Below are positions 9,191-20,749 of a stretch of 64,000 bases of DNA, piece after piece. Under the pieces are notes generated by a model. That model did not search any database, was not told where the DNA came from, and saw only the letters and a list, made by a program, of their open reading frames with translations. The translations under genes and the position numbers were made by a program. Origin of the DNA: Billgrantia azerbaijanica (GTDB taxonomy: Bacteria; Pseudomonadota; Gammaproteobacteria; Pseudomonadales; Halomonadaceae); assembly GCA_004551485.1 (NCBI GenBank), contig SBLD01000013.1, positions 54,505 to 118,504 of the forward strand. The letters are read 5' to 3'. Each line of letters starts with the position of its first letter. Positions within the stretch are counted from its first letter, which is position 1.

Positions 9191-10306
9191 TTACTTGCCG
9201 CGGTAGTAGCCCGGGGTGACGAAGGGGGTCTTGCTCACAGCCATGGGCAAGCGCTTGCCACGCACCTCGGCATAGACGGTGGTGCCGGGCTCGGCCAGGG
9301 CGGTGGGCACATAGCCCATGGCCACCGGCTTGCCGACCGTGGGACCGAAGCCGCCGGAAGTGACCTGGCCGATGGGGTTGCCCTCGGCATCGAACAGCTC
9401 GGTGCCCTCGCGCACCGGGGCACGGCCTTCGCCGAGCAGGCCAACACGCTTGCGGCCATGATCCTTGGCCTCGACCTGATGGAGGATCCTGTCGGCGCCG
9501 GGGAAGCGGCCAGCGCGCTCGCCGCCACGGCGGCGCGGCTTGCCGATGGCCCAGATCAACCCGCCCTCGACCGGCGTGGTGGTGGTGTCGATGTCATGGC
9601 CATACAGGCAGAGCCCGGCCTCCAGGCGCAGGGAGTCACGGGCGCCCAGGCCGATGGCCTCCACCTCCGTCTCCGCCAGCAGGCGGCGCGCCAGGGCCTC
9701 GCTCTGTTCGGCGGGCACCGAGATCTCGAAGCCGTCCTCGCCGGTATAGCCACTGCGGCTGACCCACACCGGAATGCCGTCGATCTCGAAGTGACCGTGC
9801 TGCATGAAGACCAGCTCGCCGGCCCCGGGGCACAGGCGTGCCATCACCTCGGCGGTCTTCGGCCCCTGCAGGGCCAGCAGGCCACGGTCAAGCTCCTCCA
9901 CCGCGTAACCCTCGGGCAGGTTCCGACGAAGATGGGCGATGTCCTGCGCTCGGCAGGCGGCGTTGACCACCAGGTAGAGGTGATCGCCGGCATTGACCAC
10001 CATCAGGTCGTCGAGAATGCCGCCCTCATCGCTGGTGAACAGCGCGTAGCGCTGCATGCCTGCCGGCAGGCCGACAAGATCGGCGGGCACCAGGGTTTCC
10101 AGGGCTTCCGCCGGGGCCGGCCCGCGCAACAGCAACTGGCCCATGTGGGACACGTCGAACAGGCCGCTGGCGGCGCGCGTGTGCTCGTGCTCTTTCTTCA
10201 CGCCCAGCGGGTACTGCACCGGCATCTCGTAGCCGGCAAAGGGCACCATCCTGGCCCCCAGCTCGACATGCAGGTCATGCAGTGGGGTGCGCTTCAACTC
10301 GCTCAT
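9191..10306 (-). CDS. gcvT: glycine cleavage system T protein (aminomethyltransferase)
   Basis: GcvT releases ammonia from the aminomethyl-lipoyl H protein and passes the methylene group to tetrahydrofolate. The 371 residues cover the complete two-domain folate-binding fold, starting LKRTPLHDLHVELGARMVPFAGYEMPVQY. The ATG at 10306 follows AGAGGCG. It is divergent from gcvH-gcvP across a 356-bp intergenic region, so the complete T, H and P set is present. The shared L protein (lipoamide dehydrogenase) is not in the window, which is normal. Confidence 0.96.
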   Translation of the reverse strand: MSELKRTPLHDLHVELGARMVPFAGYEMPVQYPLGVKKEHEHTRAASGLFDVSHMGQLLLRGPAPAEALETLVPADLVGLPAGMQRYALFTSDEGGILDDLMVVNAGDHLYLVVNAACRAQDIAHLRRNLPEGYAVEELDRGLLALQGPKTAEVMARLCPGAGELVFMQHGHFEIDGIPVWVSRSGYTGEDGFEISVPAEQSEALARRLLAETEVEAIGLGARDSLRLEAGLCLYGHDIDTTTTPVEGGLIWAIGKPRRRGGERAGRFPGADRILHQVEAKDHGRKRVGLLGEGRAPVREGTELFDAEGNPIGQVTSGGFGPTVGKPVAMGYVPTALAEPGTTVYAEVRGKRLPMAVSKTPFVTPGYYRGK

Positions 10307-10399
10307 GGGAATCGCCTCTGGTTGACGGAGAGAAGGGCGTCGACCACCGCCCCGACATCACCGGGCGGGCCGCGCAGGAATGGCTCCAGACTAGACGAA

Positions 10400-10415
10400 G
10401 TTTCCTAAAGGAAAC
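10400..10415. promoter_or_regulatory. palindrome upstream of gcvT, copy 1 of a shared gcv motif
   Basis: GTTTCC-TAAA-GGAAAC is a perfect 6+6 inverted repeat, 94 bp before gcvT. Its first 15 bases match 13 of 15 positions of a second copy in the gcvH leader (10642-10656). A shared operator for the divergent gcv genes is the simplest reading; the regulator is not known. Confidence 0.5.
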
Positions 10416-10502
10416 AATAGGCGACTCGCAGAAACAGCCAGCCCTGTCGGTCCTGAAGGCAATAACGCCATCGACGAGCCACCCAAACCCAACACAATCA
10501 TC

Positions 10503-10514
10503 TGAATTAATTCA
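10503..10514. promoter_or_regulatory. perfect 12-bp palindrome in gcv intergenic region
   Basis: TGAATTAATTCA reads the same on both strands, about midway between gcvT and gcvH. It may be an operator or simply AT-rich promoter DNA. Confidence 0.3.
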
Positions 10515-10556
10515 AATAACCCAGCAAGATGCGCACTCGACTCCGCTTGTTCTTTT

Positions 10557-10586
10557 TTGAAATTTACATATTTTTAAAAATACTAA
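10557..10586 (+). promoter_or_regulatory. candidate sigma-70 promoter of gcvH
   Basis: TTGAAA (10557-10562) and TACTAA (10581-10586) are spaced by 18 bp in an AT-rich stretch. Transcription would start near 10593, giving a leader of about 70 nt that contains a small hairpin (10596-10613) and the second GTTTC/GGAAA motif. Confidence 0.5.
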
Positions 10587-10634
10587 CCTGCATGACTGGC
10601 GCTGTCTCGCCAGCCATCCTAGGATCGTTGCTGC

Positions 10635-10656
10635 GAAACATGTTTCTTATAGGAAA
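10635..10656 (+). promoter_or_regulatory. copy 2 of the shared gcv motif in the gcvH leader
   Basis: GAAACATGTTTC (10635-10646) is a perfect 12-bp palindrome and overlaps GTTTCTTATAGGAAA (10642-10656), which matches the upstream gcvT motif at 13 of 15 positions. The AGGAAA part also provides the ribosome site of gcvH, so protein binding here could affect translation or transcription. Confidence 0.5.
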
Positions 10657-10662
10657 AACCAC

Positions 10663-11049
10663 ATGAGCTCGACCCTTCCCAACCTGCGTTACACCGACAG
10701 CCACGAGTGGGTGCTGGACAACGGCGACGGCACCGTCACCATCGGCATCACCGACCATGCCCAGCAGGCACTGGGCGACATCGTCTTCATCGATCTGCCA
10801 CAGGCGGGCCAGACCCTGTCGCTCAAGGAGGAAGTCGGCGTGATCGAATCGGTCAAGGCCGCCTCGGACTTCTATGCCCCGGTGGCCGGCGAGGTGGTCG
10901 AGGTCAACGAGACGCTGGAGGATGCCCCGGAAGCCGTCAACGAGTCGCCCTACGGGGACGGCTGGCTCATGAAGGTGCGCCTGGAAGATGTGGCGCAGTT
11001 GACCGCTCTGCTGGATGCCAAGGGTTATGAGGCGGTGGCCGCCGACTGA
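10663..11049 (+). CDS. gcvH: glycine cleavage system H protein
   Basis: A 128-residue lipoyl carrier that shuttles the aminomethyl group between GcvP, GcvT and lipoamide dehydrogenase. The lipoylated lysine is K65 in [15 protein letters not shown]. The length and the N-terminal RYTDSHEWV motif are typical. It precedes gcvP by 99 bp on the same strand, and is divergent from gcvT. The start follows AGGAAAAACC. Confidence 0.96.
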   Translation: MSSTLPNLRYTDSHEWVLDNGDGTVTIGITDHAQQALGDIVFIDLPQAGQTLSLKEEVGVIESVKAASDFYAPVAGEVVEVNETLEDAPEAVNESPYGDGWLMKVRLEDVAQLTALLDAKGYEAVAAD

Positions 11050-11148
11050 CGTTGCTGCTGCCACCTTCCATGCCGGCTGCTGGCCGGCCCTTCCACTCAT
11101 GCTGGCCGGTGCAACGTCATCGGTCCTGATCAAACCATAGGGTGCCCC

Positions 11149-14052
<2,904 letters not shown>

Positions 14053-14176
14053 GCAACGTCCCGCGACTATCGTCCCCTTGGTATATCCTCAGGGTAAGGG
14101 CGCGCCGGGACGAGGCGCCGCCTCCCCTGACGTCCGGCTAACGACACGCCGGCCGCGGCCGGCGCGGGAGCGACAC

Positions 14177-15757
14177 ATGACACCCGATATCCCGGACGCG
14201 GCCACCCTGCCCCCCGACTTCAATGCGGTGACCCACTTCATCGATCGCCACCTGGCCCAGGGACGGGGCAACCGGGTGGCGGTGGTGGACCGCAGCGGCG
14301 ACACGACCTATGGCGCGCTGGCCGAACGGGTCAACCGCGCCGCCAATCTCTTCCGTGGCCTGGGGTTGCCCCCGCACAGCCGGGTGGCGCTGGCGCTGCT
14401 GGACAGTGTCGAATTCCCCACCGCCTTCTGGGGGGCGCTCAGGGCGGGCGTGGTGCCGGTCTGTCTCAACACCCGGCTTACCACAGACCACTACCGCCAC
14501 ATCCTCGCGGACTGCCGCGCCCGGGCGCTGGTGGTGGAAGCCTCCCTGCTGCCGCCGTTCACCGGCCTGCTGGACCCACTCCCCGACCTGGAGCGCGTGC
14601 TCGTGGTGGGCGACGCCACCCCGGACACGAGCGACTGGGCCGCCCGTCTGGCCGAGGCCTCACCGCAAGCCGAGACGCACGCCACGCACCGCGACGACAT
14701 CGCCTTCTGGCTCTACTCCTCCGGCTCCACCGGCACCCCCAAGGGGGTCCTGCATCGCCATGCCAGTCTCTACTGGATCAGCGAGCTCTATGGCCAGGGC
14801 GTGCTGGGCCTCACCGCCGAGGATCGGCTCTTCTCGGCGGCCAAGTTGTTCTTCGCCTACGGCATGGGCAACAGCATGACCTTCCCCTTCGGTGTCGGGG
14901 CCACGGCGATACTCCACGACGGGCATCCCACCCCGGAAAAGGTGCTGACCCTGCTCGAACGTCACCAGCCCACCCTCTTCTGCGGCGTCCCGACGCTCTG
15001 CAGTGCCCTGCTGGGGCATCGCGAGCGGGCCGCCCGCCCGGGATCCCTCGCCCTCCGGCTCAGCCTCACCGCCGGGGAACCGCTGCCGCCGGAGGTGGGA
15101 CGGCGCTGGGAGGCTCGCTTCGGCACGCCGCTGATCGATGGGGTGGGCTCCACCGAGATGCTGCACATCTTCCTCAGCAACCGTCCCGACGACAACGCCT
15201 ACGGCACCTCGGGTCGGGCCGTGCCCGGCTACCGCTTGCGCCTGGTGGATGCCGAAGGGCAGGAGGTACCCGCTGGCGAGATCGGCGAACTGCTGGTCCA
15301 GGGGCCCAGCCGTGCCGAGTGCTACGCGAACCAGCCCGCCAAGAGCCGGGCGACCTTCGTCGACGGCTGGACGCACACCGGCGACAGCTATTACCGGGAC
15401 AGCGACGGCCGCTACCGCTACTGCGGCCGCATGGACGACATGTTCAAGTCCGGTGGCATCTGGGTGTCGCCCATCGAGGTGGAGGCGGCGCTGCTCGAGC
15501 ACGCCGCGGTGAGGGAGGCGGCCGTGGTCCCGCGTGCCGACAACGCCGGCAACCTCAAGCCGCTGGCCGTGGTGGTGCTCAGGGAGGCGGAGGCCAATAC
15601 CGCGCTCAAGAGCGAGCTGCTGGCCTTCGTGCGTCAGCGCCTCGAATCGTGGAAAGCACCGCGCTGGATCGAGATCGTCGACGCACTCCCCAGGACCGCC
15701 TCCGGCAAGATCCAGCGCTTCAAGCTGCGCGAGATCGACCGCGGCGCTGGCACCTGA
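14177..15757 (+). CDS. benzoate-CoA ligase family protein
   Basis: A 526-residue ANL-superfamily adenylate-forming ligase. The ATP motif YSSGSTGTPKGVLH, the hinge region HTGDSYYRDSDGRYRYCGRMDD and the C-terminal lysine motif TASGKIQRF are all intact, and the N-terminus (DFNAVTHFIDRHLAQGRGNR) is typical of the BadA/BclA benzoate-CoA ligase family. It should activate an aromatic or other carboxylate to its CoA thioester. The ATG at 14177 follows GGGAG; the frame is open further upstream into the gcvP tail but without support. It is a single gene, convergent with catD and 13 bp from it, with no box or bad genes beside it, so its substrate is uncertain. Confidence 0.85.
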   Translation: MTPDIPDAATLPPDFNAVTHFIDRHLAQGRGNRVAVVDRSGDTTYGALAERVNRAANLFRGLGLPPHSRVALALLDSVEFPTAFWGALRAGVVPVCLNTRLTTDHYRHILADCRARALVVEASLLPPFTGLLDPLPDLERVLVVGDATPDTSDWAARLAEASPQAETHATHRDDIAFWLYSSGSTGTPKGVLHRHASLYWISELYGQGVLGLTAEDRLFSAAKLFFAYGMGNSMTFPFGVGATAILHDGHPTPEKVLTLLERHQPTLFCGVPTLCSALLGHRERAARPGSLALRLSLTAGEPLPPEVGRRWEARFGTPLIDGVGSTEMLHIFLSNRPDDNAYGTSGRAVPGYRLRLVDAEGQEVPAGEIGELLVQGPSRAECYANQPAKSRATFVDGWTHTGDSYYRDSDGRYRYCGRMDDMFKSGGIWVSPIEVEAALLEHAAVREAAVVPRADNAGNLKPLAVVVLREAEANTALKSELLAFVRQRLESWKAPRWIEIVDALPRTASGKIQRFKLREIDRGAGT

Positions 15758-15770
15758 TCGCGATGCGACC

Positions 15771-16571
15771 TCAGCCGGCGTTCGCCGCCAGCCACCGCAG
15801 CAGGCGCTGCGCCACAGCGTCGGGATCCTCCACCGAGGGCACGTGGGCGAACCCCTCGAGGACCTCCAGCGCCGCGCCGTCGCACTCGACGGCCAGGACC
15901 TGCAGCGTCTCGGGTGGGGTCGCCACGTCCTCGCTGCCGCCGAGCAGACGCACGGGCACTCCGCGGCCACCGAGCGTGCCGCGGAAGTCGCTCCTGCCGA
16001 GCATCTCGCACAGCCGCGCGTAGCTCTCGGCGTCGGTGCGCGCCATCTGGGTGCGCCAACCGCGTTCCAGGGCGGGCTCGGCCTCGAGCCGCCGGGCGGA
16101 GAACCAGCGCGGCACGATCTCGCCGGAGATAGCCGCCAGGCCCTCGTCGCGCACCCGGGCCGCGCGCGTCGTCCACAGCTCGGGGGTGCCGATCACCGCC
16201 CCGGTGTTGGTCAGCACCGTCGAGAGCAGCCGCTCGGCGTGCGCGGCGAGCAGCTGCTGGCCGACCACCCCGCCGATGGAGGTGCCGACGAAGTGGAAGC
16301 GCTCGGCGCCGGCGTGGTCAGCCAGCGCCAGCGCCTCGGCGGCGAGCGCTGCCGGGTTGATCTCGCCGCCGTCCGCCGGCCACGCCTCGCTGGCGCCGTG
16401 GCCCGGCAGGTCCCAGGTCAGTACCCGGTAGTGCGGCAGCAGCGCCGGCAGCAGGTCGTCCCACACCGCCTGGGTCATGCCCAGCGGGTGGGCCAGCAGC
16501 ACCAGCGGATTGGCCGCCTCACCCAGCAGGCGATAGGCGACGCTGCGACCATTGATGTTCAGAAATGCCAT
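15771..16571 (-). CDS. catD: 3-oxoadipate enol-lactonase
   Basis: Alpha/beta-hydrolase of 266 residues that opens 3-oxoadipate enol-lactone to 3-oxoadipate, the step after CatC. The nucleophile is S98 (GTSIGG), with D215 (GGSEDVATP) and H243 (EGFAHVP) completing the triad; the start MAFLNINGRSVAYRLLG is typical of PcaD/CatD. The ATG at 16571 has an AGGAG about 12 bases upstream. It is the last gene of the leftward catIJFD unit, 70 bp after the thiolase. The name pcaD would be equally valid, since the same reaction serves both branches. Confidence 0.93.
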   Translation of the reverse strand: MAFLNINGRSVAYRLLGEAANPLVLLAHPLGMTQAVWDDLLPALLPHYRVLTWDLPGHGASEAWPADGGEINPAALAAEALALADHAGAERFHFVGTSIGGVVGQQLLAAHAERLLSTVLTNTGAVIGTPELWTTRAARVRDEGLAAISGEIVPRWFSARRLEAEPALERGWRTQMARTDAESYARLCEMLGRSDFRGTLGGRGVPVRLLGGSEDVATPPETLQVLAVECDGAALEVLEGFAHVPSVEDPDAVAQRLLRWLAANAG

Positions 16572-16641
16572 TGGAGGTTCTCCTCTCGCGAAGCGCCGGG
16601 TCGGGGCTCGGCGCGACATGCTTCCCTCTTCTCTCTGTATC

Positions 16642-17844
<1,203 letters not shown>

Positions 17845-17856
17845 CGGAGGCTCCTG

Positions 17857-18645
17857 TTATTCGCCGGCGTGTTGGCGGGCGGTACGTTCCTTGAGATCGC
17901 GCAGGATCTCGAGCTCGCGGGCCGAGGGCTCGGGCGTGCTCTCGAGCGCGTCGGCGAAACGGATCTCCCAGCCGGTGGCCTCGACCACGTCCTGACGGGT
18001 CACGCCCGGGTGCAGGGAGACCACGACCAGTTCCTTGGTCTCGGGATCGGGCTTCATCACGCACAGGTCGGTGATCACCCGCGTGGGGCCGCGGCCGATA
18101 TGGGGCACGCCGTCGCGCCCCTTACCGTCGCGGCCGAAGCCCAGGGTGGTGACGAAGTCGACCCTGTCGACGAAGGCGCGCTTGGAGTGCTTCAAGGTGA
18201 TGAAGACCTCGCCGGCATTGGTGGCGATCTCCGGCGCCCCGCCGCCGCCCGGCAGGCGCACCTTGGGCTCGCGGTAGTCGCCGATCAGGGTGGTGTTGAG
18301 GTTGGCGTAGCGGTCGATCTGGGCGGTGCCCAGGAAGCCCACGTCGATCTTCCCGCCCTGCAGCCAGTAGCGGAACATCTCCGGCACCGAGACGGTGGTC
18401 AGGGCGGTCTCGGCCAGCTCGCCGTCGCCGATGGAGAGCGGCAACACGTCGGGCCGGGTCTGCAGGGTGCCGGACTCGTAGATCAGCACCACGTCCGGGG
18501 CGTGGGTCAGGCGCGCCAGGTTGGCCGCCTCACTGGGCAGGCCGATGCCGACGAAGCAGGTCATGCCGTTCTCCAGGGCGCGCGCCGCGGTCACGGTCAT
18601 CATCTCGGTGGCGGTGTAGTCGAGGCTCTTTTCTTCAGGGCTCAT
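17857..18645 (-). CDS. catJ: 3-oxoadipate CoA-transferase subunit B, CatJ type
   Basis: The 262-residue beta subunit of 3-oxoadipate:succinyl-CoA transferase. It belongs to the glutaconate-CoA-transferase (GctB)-like group, as in CatJ of Pseudomonas knackmussii, rather than to the ~215-residue PcaJ group. It has GIGLPSEAANLARL near the N-terminus and YESG, the likely catalytic glutamate motif, followed by a GGGGAPEIA glycine-rich loop. The ATG at 18645 shares one base with the catI stop (TGATG), so translation is coupled. A long open frame continues upstream inside catI but is a reading-frame shadow. Confidence 0.9.
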   Translation of the reverse strand: MSPEEKSLDYTATEMMTVTAARALENGMTCFVGIGLPSEAANLARLTHAPDVVLIYESGTLQTRPDVLPLSIGDGELAETALTTVSVPEMFRYWLQGGKIDVGFLGTAQIDRYANLNTTLIGDYREPKVRLPGGGGAPEIATNAGEVFITLKHSKRAFVDRVDFVTTLGFGRDGKGRDGVPHIGRGPTRVITDLCVMKPDPETKELVVVSLHPGVTRQDVVEATGWEIRFADALESTPEPSARELEILRDLKERTARQHAGE

Positions 18646-19490
18646 CAGGCGTTCCCCCCTGCCGGGTTGGCGACTTGCTGGTAGACGTTGTCGTCGAGCC
18701 ATCGGGTGAAGGCGTCGCGATCCCGGGCGATGGCGTCCCACTCCTTGTAGAAGCGGTTGTTGCGTGGGTAGTAGCCGTGGGCATAGGAGGGCAGCGAGCC
18801 CTGCTCGGCCACGGCGATGGCGTCGATGGCCCAGCCGGGGATGACGCAGGCATTGGGGTGATAGCCCGGCTCGCTGCGCAGGTCGTCGACGATCTCTTCG
18901 ACGGTGACGATGCTCTTGGCCGCCGCCAGCACCGCCTCCTTCTGCACCCCGACGATGCCTTCCACCAGCACATTGCCGGCGCGGTCGGCCTTCTGGGAGT
19001 GGACGATAGCGACGTCCGGGCGCACCGCCGGCACCGCGGCCAGGCGCTCGCCGGTGAAGGGGCACTCGATGAACCTGATCTGGTCGTTGACGCTGGGTAG
19101 CTCGCTGCCCACGTAGCCGCGCAGCACCGCCAGCGGCAGGCCCGCCGCGCCAGCCTCGAAGGCGCAAGCCATGGCGGCATGGCTGTGCTCGAGGATCTCG
19201 ACCTTGTGGGGCCAGCCCTTCTCCACGGCATCGCGCAGGCGGTGCAGCGACCCCACCCCGGGATTGCCGCCCCACGAGAAGATCACCTTCCTGGCGCAGC
19301 CGGCACCGATCAGTTGGTCGTAGACCAGGTCCGGCGTCATGCGGATCAGCGTCAGGTCGCGCTTGCCCTGACGGATCACCTCGTGACCCGCCGCAAAGGG
19401 AATCAAGTGGGTGAAGCCTTCCATGGCCACGGTGGCGCCGTCATTGACGTAACGCGCCACCGCGTCGTGCAGGCTGAGAAGCTCGGCCAT
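18645..19490 (-). CDS. catI: 3-oxoadipate CoA-transferase subunit A, CatI type
   Basis: The 281-residue alpha subunit that, with CatJ, transfers CoA from succinyl-CoA to 3-oxoadipate. It shows the GctA-like signature GATVAMEGFTHLIPFAAGHE and IFSWGGNPGVGSLHRLRDAV, matching CatI rather than the shorter PcaI. The ATG at 19490 (MAELLSLHDAVARYV) has AAGAGGTG upstream and is preferred to an open extension into the promoter. It is the first gene of the leftward operon and its promoter region holds a strong IclR-type operator. Confidence 0.9.
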   Translation of the reverse strand: MAELLSLHDAVARYVNDGATVAMEGFTHLIPFAAGHEVIRQGKRDLTLIRMTPDLVYDQLIGAGCARKVIFSWGGNPGVGSLHRLRDAVEKGWPHKVEILEHSHAAMACAFEAGAAGLPLAVLRGYVGSELPSVNDQIRFIECPFTGERLAAVPAVRPDVAIVHSQKADRAGNVLVEGIVGVQKEAVLAAAKSIVTVEEIVDDLRSEPGYHPNACVIPGWAIDAIAVAEQGSLPSYAHGYYPRNNRFYKEWDAIARDRDAFTRWLDDNVYQQVANPAGGNA

Positions 19491-19554
19491 GATGATGCAC
19501 CTCTTGGTGGTGGACTCGGTGGCCTGTGCCGGGAGTGAGGGCGTCGGCCATTTA

Positions 19555-19590
19555 GTTCGCATATCGAACATCAATTTGCTATACGAACAA
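19555..19590. promoter_or_regulatory. IclR/PcaR-type operator upstream of catI
   Basis: GTTCG-CATAT-CGAAC (19555-19569) is a perfect palindrome 65 bp before catI. A third half-site, ATACGAACA (19581-19589), lies as a direct repeat 19 bp from the second half. A palindrome plus a displaced third repeat is the layout described for PobR/PcaU-type IclR proteins. The matching palindrome upstream of the adjacent IclR gene supports this. Confidence 0.75.
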
Positions 19591-19765
19591 ACTAGCGTCA
19601 CCGCCGGGGCGAGTCAAAGCTGTCCGGCCGGCACTGCTCGCGGCTCGCCAGGGAGGAAGCGGCTAATCGACTGCCGGCAAAGGGATTTCGCGCGCACCAC
19701 AGGTTCACGGCATGCGACCAAGGTCTAATATGCCCGGCACGTCAGAGAGGACTGGGAGTACGGAT

Positions 19766-19780
19766 GTTCGCTCAGCGAAC
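19766..19780. promoter_or_regulatory. IclR/PcaR-type operator upstream of the IclR gene
   Basis: GTTCG-CTCAG-CGAAC is a perfect palindrome with the same half-sites and 5-bp spacer as the site before catI. It lies 67 bp before the regulator start, consistent with autoregulation. Confidence 0.7.
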
Positions 19781-19846
19781 ACTCATGGTAGAGTGGGGCG
19801 TGACGGCGCCGCCCTGGCGCCACCAACTCGGCAGGGGGACGACGCG

Positions 19847-20626
19847 ATGCAGGATGAGGTACTGAGCCCGGACGACCGCGACTACGTGACGGCGCTGGCC
19901 AGCGGCCTGGAGGTGATCCTGGCCTTCGATGAGACCCATCCGCGCATGACGCTCAGCGAGGTAGCGAGCCGTACCGGGATGAACCGCGCCCGGGCACGAC
20001 GCTTCCTGCTGACGCTGCATTCGCTGGGGTACGTGCGCAAGCAGGGCCGCTCCTTCGAGCTGGCCCCCAGGGTGCTGCAACTCGGCTACGCCTTCCTCTC
20101 GGCCAACAACTACCGCAGCGTGATCCAGCAGGTGCTCGAGGAAATCACCGCCGAGTGCGGCGAGTCCTCGTCGCTCGGCGTGCTCGACGGCGATGCGGTG
20201 ATCTACGTCGCCCGTTCCGCCGCGCGTCACCGGTTGATGGCCATCACCCTCTCGGTGGGCACCCGCCTGCCCGCCGCCCACACCTCCATGGGCCGGGTGC
20301 TGCTTGCCCAGCTCGACGACGCCGCCCTGGACGCCTTCCTCGACGGGGTCACGCTCGAGCGCCACACGGACAAGACCATCACCGACAAGGCCGAGCTCCG
20401 GGAGTGCATTCTCGAGGTGCGCCGGCAGGGCTACGCCATCGCCGACCAGGAGCTCGACCCCGGCCTGCGCTCCATCGCCGTGCCCGCCTTCGACGCCCAC
20501 GGCACGCTGCTCGGCGCCATCAACATCAGCACCAACGCCGCACGCATCGACTACGACACCCTGTTGCGCGACTACCTGCCGCTGCTTGAGGCCAAGGCAC
20601 GCGAGATCCGCACCCACGTGAGCTGA
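19847..20626 (+). CDS. pcaR: IclR-family regulator of the beta-ketoadipate genes (PcaR/PcaU type)
   Basis: A 259-residue IclR regulator: N-terminal winged helix (MTLSEVASRTGMNRARARRFL) and C-terminal effector domain (LGVLDGDAVIYVARS, LPAAHTSMGRVLLA). These motifs are typical of the PcaR/PcaU/PobR subgroup, which respond to 3-oxoadipate or aromatic acids. The ATG at 19847 follows AGGGGG; the frame continues upstream through the operator and is not used. It is divergent from catIJFD with two matching palindromic operators between them. The symbol is by subgroup; the inducer is inferred. Confidence 0.85.
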   Translation: MQDEVLSPDDRDYVTALASGLEVILAFDETHPRMTLSEVASRTGMNRARARRFLLTLHSLGYVRKQGRSFELAPRVLQLGYAFLSANNYRSVIQQVLEEITAECGESSSLGVLDGDAVIYVARSAARHRLMAITLSVGTRLPAAHTSMGRVLLAQLDDAALDAFLDGVTLERHTDKTITDKAELRECILEVRRQGYAIADQELDPGLRSIAVPAFDAHGTLLGAINISTNAARIDYDTLLRDYLPLLEAKAREIRTHVS

Positions 20627-20699
20627 GGCCGGCCGCCCTCTTGCACGAGCGACTTCTTCCCAAAGCGCCGCGCCGTCTCCCCCAGCAAAGGGTGATGCA

Positions 20700-20724
20700 A
20701 CAAAAAGGCGGCCCGAAGGCCGCC
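20700..20724 (-). terminator. terminator of the cstA-type gene
   Basis: On the minus strand a 7-bp GGCGGCC/GGCCGCC stem with a 4-nt loop is followed by five Ts. It lies 26 bp beyond the permease stop. Confidence 0.75.
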
Positions 20725-20749
20725 GGCAAGACCGCAAATCAACTGTCGG

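Noticed and set aside
10307-10662. Possible glycine riboswitch in the gcvT-gcvH region
   Set aside because: No paired aptamer core sequences were found; only palindromes and a short hairpin are seen.
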